DNA from: Sindora glabra
Taxonomy: Eukaryota; Streptophyta; Magnoliopsida; Fabales; Fabaceae
Assembly (NCBI GenBank): GCA_020226215.1
Contig: CM035226.1
Location: 92,714,895 to 92,778,894, forward strand
Direction of reading: 5' to 3'
DNA length: 64,000 bases
Below, one piece after another: positions 23,030-34,198 of the stretch (the first letter of the stretch is position 1; each line of letters starts with the position of its first letter). The notes below the pieces were generated by a model, which ran no database searches, was not told where the DNA came from, and was given only the letters and a program-made list of their open reading frames with translations. The translations under genes were made by a program, and so were the position numbers.

Positions 23030-23685
23030 AGAGTAATAATAATAATTATTAGTAAAACTATCAGTTTTGCTATATGTGTAAAAGATGGCAGAGTAAAAGG
23101 TTATTTTAACTCTTAATATGCATCCTTTTAGTAGCATATTTTTCCTTTATGATTTATTCTCATTTAAAAAAAAAAAATCTTTTGTTAGTGAAACCATTAG
23201 ACTAATTGTATATGTGATGGTAGCTGAGTAAAGAGTTATTTTTAACTCTTGATACGCATCCTATTAATAACATATTTTTTTATGATTTATCCTTATTTAA
23301 AAAAAAATCTCTTGTTAGTGAAACCATCAGACTAACTGTGTAAAAAGTTATTTTTAACTCTTGATATGTATCTCATTAGTAGCATATTTTTTTTTATAGT
23401 TTATCCTCATTCTCGAAAAAAATCTTTTGTTAGTGAAACCTTTAGACTAACTATGTACATAAAGAATGATTGAGTAGAGAGTCATTTTTAGCTCTTGATA
23501 CGCATCCCATTAGTAATATGTTTTTCTTCCTGATGTATCCTCACTTCAAAAAAAATTAGTAAAACTATCAGATTAATAGCATGTGTAAGGGATAGCCAAG
23601 CAAAGAGTTATTTTTTGCTCTTGATACGCATTCTATTAGTAGCATGTTTTTCATCATAATCTACCCTTATTTCTAAAAAAAAAAA
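23030..23685 (+). repeat. Tandem array, 5 units of 112-136 bp
   Basis: The phrase CTCTTGATACGCATC or a close variant recurs with start anchors at 23111, 23247, 23359, 23493 and 23619. Each unit also carries GTTAGTGAAACCATTAGACT, GAGTAAAGAGTTATTT and TAGTAGCATATTTTT in the same order. The third unit lacks about 20 bases. An A-run near each unit's start varies in length. It lies 1 kb after the primer site of the Tat-like element. Confidence 0.9.
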
Positions 23686-24260
23686 AAAAAGGAAAAGGTC
23701 CTTTTTTTAAAAAAATTCCATTTGAAGTGCTCCAAGTCTTCTTGCTTATTTAAGTGTTTTCTACTAATTTTAAGAATTGTATGAGTCTTGAGCATGAATG
23801 AATTAGGTTTGAAGATTTTATAGCATGGTTGAACAATTATCTTATTTCTTGAAATTGATAAATTTAGCAATAAATTTAAATTGAAAGATCCAAGTTTGGC
23901 AACTCTTAACTATGAGACTTTGAGCTTATTTAATTAATTATTGCTATCTTTCTTATATGAAAGATTTACTTATTAAGTTATCACTCTAGAACTTGCTTTA
24001 ATTCTTATTGAGATTATATTTTCACATACATAAGTAAATATGATTAAAGAATTTTTCTTTAAATGAACTACCTGTACTTGAATAGCCAACCTTTGTATAT
24101 CCATTGGATACCTTCTTTTTGCCTAATTTGCCTTTTCTTATTTTTAGCTCATTTCAAGTCCCCAAAAAAATAATTTATTCTATGCAACCTTATAGGCTAG
24201 AAAAGTATTGAATCAATAAAAGAATGAATTCCTAAATAAGAATGAGAGTATATCAAATAC

Positions 24261-24387
24261 TTAAAAAAAGAAAACTTCATTAAAAAAAGAAGAAGAAGGA
24301 ACAGAAAAGAACAAAAAAAAAGAAACAAAAAGAAAAGAAAGGGATAAAAATGAGAAAAACAAAAGAAATAAAAAGAGGAAAGGTGAT
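24261..24387 (+). repeat. Homopurine-biased tract
   Basis: About 125 bases are nearly all A and G on the plus strand, including AAGAAGAAGAAGG. This is low-complexity DNA that could form a triplex. No coding meaning. Confidence 0.75.
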
Positions 24388-25059
24388 ATATTCTTAAGGT
24401 AACTATAATTCCAATTGTATGCCTTCTTAGTCACTTGTTATTTAGATCCATCCACCAATACTCTTTTAATCTCCTCAATTGATAGCCTCTCTTTCCATGT
24501 TATTATCTACCCTTTACCTTGACCCCATTACAATGTTTAATAAGTTCTTTTGATTTGTATACATGTGAATTAGGTAATGGAGATTGAGGATTTAAGCAAG
24601 CCTATAATAGTGTAATTCTTAATAGGTTGAGTTTGAGTGAAATACTTACCTTTTAATGCTTAAGAGACTGGAAGTCTAACTTGTGAGTTACCATCCATTT
24701 GGTTTTTTCTTTCTTAAATAAAGTTATCATACTTCTTAATTTTGGATGACATGCATTGTTGATTCATGAATGCTATGATCTCTTTATACTATAATAATTT
24801 TCATAGTCGTGACTCTGCATTCTTGATTTCAGTGAAAATTAATATTTTTATGTCCACTTAAGACATATAAAACTAAACATGGGAAAGTTTTTTGAAACTA
24901 ATTTCTATTACCTCATTCTTAAGTTTTTCCTAAAATTCCCATTAAGCTTAAACTATTTATATTTTATGCAATCAAGTTAAGTAGTTGTCATTAGGAGAAG
25001 CCAAGTCAATTCAGGCTTAATTTAATTAAAATTGTTTACATTATACCATAGCTAACTCT

Positions 25060-26694
25060 TGTTGTGAATTTGAATTATTACATGTAGCAAAATTTCAGAA
25101 TTTTGATCTGAATTCTACCTAGGATCCATGCAAAAAGCATAAATCAATGATTAGGGTTTTACCTATTGGGCACTCGTGTTTCTACTGATCAAAACTTGAG
25201 AGTGGATGAATCAAATGCCAACCGGAAGGTACAGCATCTCTACGGTATCCACACGGAGTGAACAACGACCTCTCGCCCTCCATGAATCTGCTAGGATGCA
25301 TTTCTCTCTTTAGGAATTAAGATTCGATGTTTTCTGAGTGATTTAGGATTTTATAAGGCTTATGAGCATGTGCATAATGTGCTGCCCTCAAGCCCCTTTT
25401 TATAGAACTTAGATAAGCCACAATCCTAGTCCTATTAGGATAATACTTCCAAAATTTTAATCATACTTAACAACTCATTTTATCCTTATCCTAGAGATAA
25501 TGAGGAGAGATATGACTTATCTATTAATTATCTAATATTAGATAATATTATCTCATAATATAAATATCTTAATATCAGATAATTGCATATAGTTATCAAA
25601 TATTAAAATAATATTATCTCATAATATATTTATCTAATATCTGATAACGTAATTATTTGATATTATTTTAATATCAAATAATATCACATAATATATATAT
25701 ATATATTACATGAAAAACACATTATTATTCTTAATAATAATATACATATGTACGAAAATAAATTTAATTAATTGGATATTAATATAATTAAAGTTTAATT
25801 AATTATTATATTATTCCTACTCCTTTTGTGTGACCCTATAGGTTCTTACTACGTTGACAATGACTCATTATTGAACCATAGACAATGAGCGGTATTTAGC
25901 AATACATCATTGCCACTCAAGTAGTAAGAATGTTTGTGATTCGACATCCACCTAATACATGATCAACGTTTTGCATCATAACCTTTTTGTAATAATATCC
26001 AAATTGAACTGGAGGCATGGAATGTGTCATCCTCGTCAATGTTCAATTTATATTTTTTGATACTGAGTAAACTTAAAATAAATGATTAATATCACATATT
26101 AATCCAATAAAGTATGGCCATGCATTTCTAAGTCTCACTCAATCAAGGGGCCCAAGAATATTTCTCTTTTATACAAGAGTAACAAAATCCCATCTACATC
26201 ATTTACTTCCCTCTGCACGATTCATGACATACCTAATCAATGCCCTATTCGTCATCCTGATCAAAGGTGATATAGGACAATATTAAAGTGAGTAATTCCT
26301 TATGTAGGAAACTATAGTGACTTCAGGTCAAAAATTTATGTGTATTTGTAATCATATGAGAATAACTTATGACACGTTTATCCATGTAATATTCTCATAG
26401 TGGGTTAGTCTAGTACATTGTTCACTAATAATGTACTCATGTATTGACTTGATATCACATATCCATAATTTGTAATCATCAGTCATTATATATGCTAGTC
26501 TCGATGTATTATTACTATTCTTTTTGTAATAATACTTGACTAGGGACATTTTAGGAATAGCGAAACTATTCTAAGGATAATTATTATATTAAGTTATAAA
26601 TCACGTAGAATAATAAAATTATAAAAATAAAACATAATATATTGTGTATTACTTCAATCATCTATATGATTGGTTCCTAGGACACATACTAACA
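25060..26694 (-). mobile_element. Solo LTR, Angela/BARE-like Copia, minus orientation
   Basis: On the minus strand it starts TGTTAGTATGTGTCC and ends ...ATTCACAACA, the TG...CA form of an LTR. It is 1635 bp long and flanked by a perfect 5-bp duplication, ACTCT (25055-25059 and 26695-26699). Its wording parallels the LTR at 34607-36050: start phrase, AATCATAT near the start, and a GGGGCCC/TGGGCCCC block in the middle. It resembles Angela/BARE LTRs as I know them. No internal retrotransposon sequence adjoins it, so LTR-LTR recombination has removed the body. Frames inside it (for example 26367-26549) are not genes. Confidence 0.88.
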
Positions 26695-27299
26695 ACTCTG
26701 TGGATTGATGTAAAAATAGGCTAGAAGGATCATATGATGTGAAAAAGGTTTTCTTTGATAAGGGTTATCATGATTGGTTTCATATTTTGTGATCATTGAA
26801 CCATATGTAAGGGGCAACTGATACTATTGTTTTGAAATATATTGTGAAAAGGCCAGAATCCTTCATAAATTCTATTGCAAATGATATGTAATGTTATCCA
26901 TGCTTCATTCCTAGTCTTTGTTGCAATAATAATAATCATTATTATGTCACTACTTTTGTTCCTTATGAAAATACCATGCATTTTCATATGGTAAGTGTAT
27001 ATTGGAGCACTGTAAGATGTCATGTCGATCTAAATCTATCTTAATAAAATCAATAATGCAAATATGGTTAAACTAAGCATTAGAATTGTCTTAATTCTAC
27101 TAGATAGAAAATGAGATGCAACGCTAATGAAAACTTTAAGCCAAATAAATAGGAAATGTGTATAATGGAAATTGCAAAATTTAGCACTCTCCAAATATGA
27201 TTTTCTTGGGAAAAGTCCCTAAAAGAATGAAGTAACTTTTCTGAGAAACAATCAAGTCATTGTTACATGTATCACATTCTTACATCATTTAGCCTTTTA

Positions 27300-28985
27300 A
27301 ATCAAATTGAGTCACTTTCTTTTTTATCATTAAATCGAACTCAATCAAGTTGGGTCAAGTCTGTGCCAATTCATGTCATTTTACTTTTCATTATTAAATT
27401 AAACTCAATCAAGTCGGGTTGAGCCTATGTCATTCCAAGTTATTTTTCTTTATCTTGTTAAATTGAGCTCAATCAAGTTAGGTCGAGCTTATATCAATCC
27501 AGATCATTTTTCTTTTCATTATTAAATAGAACTCGATCAAGTTGGGTAAAGCCTATGTTAATCCAAGTCATTTTCCTTCTTATCGTTACATCAAACTCAA
27601 TCAAGTTAGGTCGAACTTGTGTTAATTCAGGTCATTTTATTTTTTATTATTAAATTAAACTCAATCAAGTCGGTTAAGCTTGTGTCAATCCAAGTCACTT
27701 TTCTTTATCTTGTTAAATCGAACGTAATCAAGTTAGGTCGATCAAGTCGGTTAAGCTTGTGTCAATCTAAGTCACTTTTCTTTATCTTGTTAAATCGAAT
27801 TTAATCAAGTTAGGTCGAGCTTGTGTCAATCTAAGTCATTTTTCTTTACCTTGAAAAATTAAACTCAATTAAATTAGGTTGAGCTTGTGTTAATCTAGGT
27901 TATTTTCTTTTTTATTATTACATCAAACTCGATTAGATTGAGTTGAGCTAGTGTCAATTTAGGTCATTTTCCTTTTTTCATCATTAAATCAAACTCAATC
28001 AAATTAGGTCAAGCTTGCATCAATCCATGTCATTTTACTTTTCATCATTAAATCAAACTCAATCAAGTTAAGTTAAGTTTGTATCAATCCAAGTTATTTT
28101 CATTTTCATTGTTAAATCAAACTTGATCAAGTTAAGTTGAGTCTATGTCAATGTAGGTTATTTCATTTTCATTGTTAAATAAATCAAACTTGATTAAGTC
28201 AAGTTGAGTCTATATTAATCTAGGTCATTTTTATTTTAATTGTTAAATTTAATCAAGTTAGGTTGAGCCTATGTTAATCCAGATCATTCTCATTTTTATT
28301 ATTAAATCAAACTTGAGCAAGTTAAGTCGAGCCTATGTCAATCTAAGTCATTTTATTTTTATTATTAAATTAAACTTGATCAAGTCAAGTTGAGTATACA
28401 TTAATTCAGGTTATTTTTATTTTTATCGTTAAATTGAATTCAATTAAGTTGGATCGAGCCTACATCAATCCAAGTTATTTTAACTTTCATTATTAAATCA
28501 AATTCAATTAAATCAGGTTGAGCTTATGTTAATCTAGGTCATTTTCATTTTTATGGTTAAATCGAACTCAATGAAGTTAGGTCAAGCTTGCATCAATTTA
28601 GGTCATTTTTTTCATTATTAAATCCAACTTAATTAAGTTGAGTTAAGTCTGTGTCAATCCAGGTCATTTTACTTTTCATTGTTAAATTAAACTCAATCAA
28701 ATTAAGTCGAGCCTGCATCAATCTAAGTTATTTTACTTTTCATTATTAAATCGTACTCAATCAAGTTAGGTTGAGTCTGTGTCAATCTAAGTTATTTTAC
28801 TTTTCATTGTTAAATCAAACTTAATCAAGTCAAGTCCAGCTTACATCAATTCAGGTCATTTTCCTTTATCTTGTTAAATTGAAGTCAATCAAGTTAGGTT
28901 AAGCCTGTGTCAATCTAGGTCATTTTTCTTTATCTTGTTCAATTAAGCTAATTAAATTAGGTTAAACTCCTCATATTTTTAAATT
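27300..28985 (+). repeat. 64-bp tandem array, about 26 units
   Basis: The phrase AAATCAAACTCAATCAAGTT and a following GTCGAGCCTATGTCAATCCA-like run recur every 63-65 bases; measured anchors are 27339, 27403, 27466, 27531, 27595 and 27659. Units diverge by point changes and small indels. One local extra duplication lies near 27690-27790. The array lies in the 3' untranslated part of the Tat-like element, where such elements are known to grow satellite-like arrays. Confidence 0.93.
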
Positions 28986-29159
28986 GAATGCACCTAAGTT
29001 AGCTCAAGCCCATGTTTATCTAAGTCATTTCTTTTGAACCTAATTAATTTAGGTCAAACTTATCTTATTTTAGTTGTTATGTTAAAATTAATCTAGTTAA
29101 TTTAGGCTAGACCTATAAAGTGGATTTACCCTTCTTAAACCGGGGTTAGTAGGGCCAAA

Positions 29160-29560
29160 CTATACTTATCTCTCCTTTCAATTTTGCTTAATACTATGAT
29201 CCCTATACTAAAAAAAAAAATCCCCCTTTCTCAGCATAATGCTTCCTTTTCCCGATTCCTTGATTGTAGCTTATCCTATTCCTTTTTCTTCAAAAACTTC
29301 ACCACTCAATCGCTTTTCATCTTTTCTTACTGGCTTTCATTATTCCCTCATCCTTATTTCAATTCCTTCATCATCTAATCTCTGCACATCTCTTTCAATT
29401 TAGTTTCCTTATTACCATCCATTACCTTTTATTAGCATTTATTATCTACCTTTCTTTAATTTCTCACTGACTTCCCCATCATCATTCTCTTAACTTTTGC
29501 TTCTCTTCAATTTCTTAGTTTCCTCTACTTTTGTTTTAGACTATTGTTGTCTTACTTCAT
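29160..29560 (+). other. Pyrimidine-rich stretch
   Basis: About 400 bases are rich in C and T on the plus strand (CTTTTCCCGATTCCTTGATT and similar). No ORF or repeat was recognised; the 64-codon frame at 29184-29378 is compositional. It lies between the two 3' arrays of the Tat-like element. Confidence 0.55.
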
Positions 29561-29799
29561 ACCAAAATAGAGACATTGTAATAATTTGAAGACTCATCAA
29601 TCTTGTAGAAATTTAAAGGAGGGACACTATGATATGGAAATTATATGTTTTAACTGTGATCCTCTAGGCTATAGCTTTGACTTATGTAGTGATTTGTAAT
29701 CCATAATAACATGATAATTACCCATGGTTAGGATTAGATCAACAATGGATACTCTGCCATTTTTTTCAAAGATGGATTATAAATCTTTATTTTATGAAT

Positions 29800-30290
29800 A
29801 ATCAGGTGGTCTTGATTGCTATGTCAATTGTGATCATGTTATTATTAATATTATCTATTGTTTAAGGAAGTAACTACTAGACAGAGCCTTGAGTAAATGA
29901 TTAAGCAACGTTGACCACATTGCTATTGATGTTATTGGCCATTATTGTAAAGAAGTAGTTGTTAAATAGAACCTTTGAGTGATTATGCTACTGTTAATGT
30001 TATCTATTACAGTAAGAAAGTAGCTGCTAGATAAAGCCTCGAATAAAATGATGAAATGATGTTGATCGCACTATGACTACTGTTATTGGCCATTGCTATG
30101 AAGAAGTAACTGTTAGATAAAACCTTTGAGTGATCATGCTACTAGTAATGTTGTCTATTGTTGTAAGGAAGTAACTGCTAGACAGAGCCTTAAGTAAAGT
30201 GATTAGGCGATGTTGATCATATTGCTGTTGCTGTTGTTGGCATTATTATGATGAAGTAGCTATCAAATAGAACCCTTGAGTGGTTATAAT
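29800..30290 (+). repeat. 150-bp tandem array, about 3 units
   Basis: The junction GGCCATT(A/G)...GAAGTA recurs with anchors at 29940, 30091 and 30241 (periods 151 and 150). Each unit contains two related halves, one with TAAGGAAGTAACTGCTAGAC and one with GAAGAAGTAACTGTTAGATA, so the array itself arose from an older half-unit of about 75 bases. Confidence 0.88.
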
Positions 30291-30395
30291 TGGTGCTATG
30301 ACTTCATAATTATTCTTATTTATTATACTAAATTAATGTAGTTTTGAATGCAAATGTGTGTTAACGTCTTTACTCACCTCCTAATTTTAGAAAGA

Positions 30396-30410
30396 TAAGT
30401 AAAAGGGGCA
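30396..30410 (+). promoter_or_regulatory. Polypurine tract
   Basis: TAAGTAAAAGGGGCA immediately precedes TTGTTAACACCC, the start of the second LTR. This is the site that primes plus-strand DNA synthesis in LTR elements and it fixes the element's orientation as plus. Confidence 0.8.
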
Positions 30411-30899
30411 ATTGTTAACACCCATTTTTATCTGAATTATAAGATAACTAAAATAAAGAATATTAAAAAAAGAATTAAAGATCATTAAGAGAAAAAATAT
30501 AATATATGTAAAAAAAAGTTTTGTAGAATTGTTAGGTGAGAGCTTGCCGACACTTTCCTTATATTCACCCATTATACGTATCATACTCACCTCATAACAT
30601 GGTACAAATCTTGCTTATGAGAAGCTCATCTACCTATATGTTCATTTGTTTATTCAAAATGAAGCTCCCATTATTGAATTTAGTGAACAACATGCTAAAT
30701 GCTAATGTGACTTATTCTTTCTTGACTCTACATTCCAACTGGCTCTCCTTTAGGTGGAAAAAATTGTAACCCAATCCGACTCACCCGAACTGGACCATTT
30801 TGAACTAATTGGGTTAGGTTGGATCAAGTCAAATGGGTAAATTTGGGTTTTAAAAAAAGGCATTTATATGCTGAAATAGGGGGCACGAGTGTTGAAATT

Positions 30900-33800
30900 T
30901 TAACCTGTACCCGCCCGAAAACAAAATCCAGTTCTATTTTATTACTTTTCCAATGTGATAATATGAGTTTGACTGTTTGAGTCCTGACCTGGCTCAGCGG
31001 CTCTGGCTCATACTTGCTGCTCTTACCTCTTATAAGTTGCAGTCTTGCTCCTGCCTCTTAGACCCTAGTCCATTCTTGGCTAACCATCTAAGAGATAAAG
31101 AGTAAAGATGACGTCGTTTCCATTTTCCAATCTCACATACGACGTCATTTAACATTTGGTATATAGTTGTTGCTACATCAAAAATCAAAAGAAAACCTAG
31201 CCACACCTGTGCCGTAAGTAATCCTCCTTGGTCCTCAATTTGTTTCTTTTCCTTTTACTATTCGAAACCCTAGCAGAGGTATCAGAGACTGTAGATTTAA
31301 GCTTAGTTGCTCACACTTCTCGCTCTCAGATTTGCTGGGTAGCTATTTGACTATAACTTTCTGCCTCACTGGTTTATCGGTCTCTTAGAACAAATGAAGG
31401 AGGAAGACATATGTTAGCTGACTAGGTATGAAATGTCTTCTACTTGTTTGATTTAGTGTTTCTTTGTTCTGCACTTACTCTATTCTTATAAGTTTTTTCT
31501 AACAAGTTATATTACCATTATTTACAGGTTGGAGATTGAAATTATGTTCGGTGAAGCTGGGGTTTCAACTTCAGAAGGGTTACCATAGACTTATGCCATT
31601 ACAGTTTCCCACGTATGTTATTGTTAGCTATTTTTTAGAAGTTATGGGTTTTTTTGTTATTTATTTTCTACTCTTTTTTACCATTTTTTCTTATTCTTAA
31701 CATATACACTATACTAATATTTTCTCTTTTCTTTGTCACTATTCAGATCTGGTGCATTAAGGACCAACTCGACTGAGGAGGATATCAAAAAAAGAGGAAG
31801 GTGTGAAATCATGAAAGGTAAAATCAGATCTTCTAGCTTATAAGTTATGAGTGACAATGTAAATGCTAAAACCATTTATTTGAAACTTGATGGATGTTTT
31901 TTCTCAGTCAAATTTCTAGATTGAATAGATGAAAAGGGGAACTCATTTTTAGTATTTATGTATCGTGTGTCTAATTCAATAAGCTAGTTTATTAGATAGT
32001 TTGTGTAGATGAATAATTGAAAGGTGGAAATCATGTCTAATTGCTTTGTAAATACAAATTTTATCTCTCTCACATAACTTATAAAACCATTAAATAATTG
32101 AAGTACCGAATTTAGATGATTTGTTTCTTTCTGCCTTTCTCCTACCTAGAATCTATGCACTCTAGTTAGAAATTAGAATAACCCTTTTACATTATTAGAA
32201 TTGAGATGATTTGTTTCTTTCTTGTTTTTTGATGTGAATTGCTAATTATCCAAATACTATTAAAATGTTTCTTTTAACATTTTTTTGTTGGCATCAGGAT
32301 AAGTACTCATGAATTATGATTGACTTTTTTGGTTTATAAATAGGAACAGGACTATTGAGGTTAAATCTTCTTGAAAGATTGGTTCAGGAACAACAAAGGT
32401 ATGTGGTGAATAAAAGAAATGCAATTGTGTACAAGCTAAACTAGATTCTCTCTTTTCTTTTAGTATAATTGAGTTATTCTTAACAACTGATGCTAATATC
32501 TTACATTATTGACTATGGATTACTATTACCAAGACTGGTATTTTGAAATTATTATCAGCATCTACAAAATTTTAATTGACTATATGAATTAAAATTTATG
32601 ATTTTATTATAAAAGCTAATTAAAAAAGTTCCTCATTTAGTTGTTCATGACAAACTAATATAATTATTATCCAAACACTTTAAAAATTTTGGTAGCCTGA
32701 TGCATGTTGTGATTTTTTTTATTTATATTTAGTAGTGTATTCCAAGAAAATGATAGAATATAATTCTAAGTGGTCTAGTAGTTTATTGTTCATAATGATT
32801 CCAGTAAAACTAATCTAGATAAGATGGTGATAGATATTAGTGTTATAATTTATCATTTCATGGAATCTTTTTTTAATGTATGTATTTTATAGAGTTCATA
32901 AGTTATCATCATTTGGCATAAGACATGACAGACAACATCTAATGAGAATGAAACTAAAGGGAATTAGTAATGAGTTAAGGCTCGTATGATGTTTTGGTAA
33001 AAAAAATCCTTTTCATAAAAATATAGTTATTAATTATTAAAATAATAAAAAATAATTTATATACTATTTTTCTTTTCCAAAAATGCTTACTTATTTTGGT
33101 TGGTGTTCCACCCTGTCATATACTATTTTTCTTCTTTAACTTCTAATTTTGTATTTATTTTTCTTAGTTTTGGTGGAACTCATAAACTGTTCTATAAAAT
33201 TAGAACAAAATCAACTATCAAGTGATGCTGTCAAAGTAATGAAGTGAACTTGCAAAAGAAGACTACAAAATTTCTGATCTTTGTGACTTAGGTGACTTTA
33301 ATGGTCTTCTCCTCAAGAAGAAAGTATTTAAATTGATTCTAGGTTTTTTAAATTACTTCATCCAATTTCTATTCGCTTATCATTAAGCTTTGATATTTTT
33401 GCTTTATTTTCTGTTAAAATTGTTTCTAGATTCATTGTTTTGAATTCACTTTATAATGTTTGATAATTGAATCTCTCCTCTTTGTCTAACCATGTTCAAT
33501 GATTTGTATAAGTCTAAACCTATGTGCTGGGTATGAATGCTGATTAATGGGTAACATGGGAAATTTGATTCTATTTTCCTCTTAACTGTCCCTACTAGAA
33601 TAATAGAATTTATAACAAATAACTTGACAGTATTATTAAAATGTTCACAACTTAAAAAGTATTAGTTACATGTTTATACAAAGTGAGGACCTGCTAATGC
33701 TGAATTACTAGAGCCATTAAGTGCTAGGATTATGATCATGAAAATAATTAAAAAAATAGTTTTGAAACTGTTCTTGAATCTTGATAATATATTTTTAATC

Positions 33801-34198
33801 CTTTTTTTGTTAGTAAACAAATGCTAAAGGAGAGATATACAAACGTAGAACCAAACATATAAACAATCATAAAATAACTGATTACTAAGCCTACAAAAGA
33901 AGGAAAATATGATAGAAAAAATTGAAATTAGAAACCTTAATGACAAAAGGTTGGTGCTACATTAATTTAAACTTAATAAATCATTCTATAGAAACTATCT
34001 GATATGGTTTAAACCTATATAACTATAAAGATATATGAGTGAGTGTTTCTAAATTTGTGAGCTTGAATAGATAAATCATGCTGCAACACTGTAGAGGAAT
34101 GGTGCATTCTAAACTAATGCTAATTAATTAGTATTATTTCCTTTAATGGAATTGTTCTCTAGTTTTCTACAATAAAGGTTGAAAAGCAAACAGAAGCT
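30900..34198 (+). other. 5' leader of the hAT element
   Basis: No protein-coding segment was recognised in these 3.3 kb. GT- and AG-bordered candidate introns are plentiful (for example after CATGAAAG at about 31818) but none can be proved. The position between the left end with its promoter-like words and the transposase start suggests a long untranslated leader, as in other plant hAT elements. Confidence 0.5.

Larger units (their letters stand above)
22070..30412 (+). mobile_element. Interior of the Tat/Ogre-like element, non-coding
   Basis: About 8.3 kb lie between the primer site and the polypurine tract. Searching by eye in all frames gives no gag, protease, reverse transcriptase, RNase H or integrase motif, so this looks like a non-autonomous or internally replaced derivative. 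The content in order is: unassigned sequence (22.1-23.0 kb), a tandem array (23.0-23.7), unassigned sequence with a homopurine run (24.26-24.39), a solo LTR insertion (25.06-26.69), unassigned sequence, a 64-bp array (27.3-29.0), a pyrimidine-rich stretch (29.16-29.56), a 150-bp array (29.8-30.3) and the polypurine tract. Confidence 0.75.

Noticed and set aside
27300..28985. CRISPR-like periodic repeats
   Set aside because: The repeats are head to tail with no unique spacers and lie in a plant retrotransposon.
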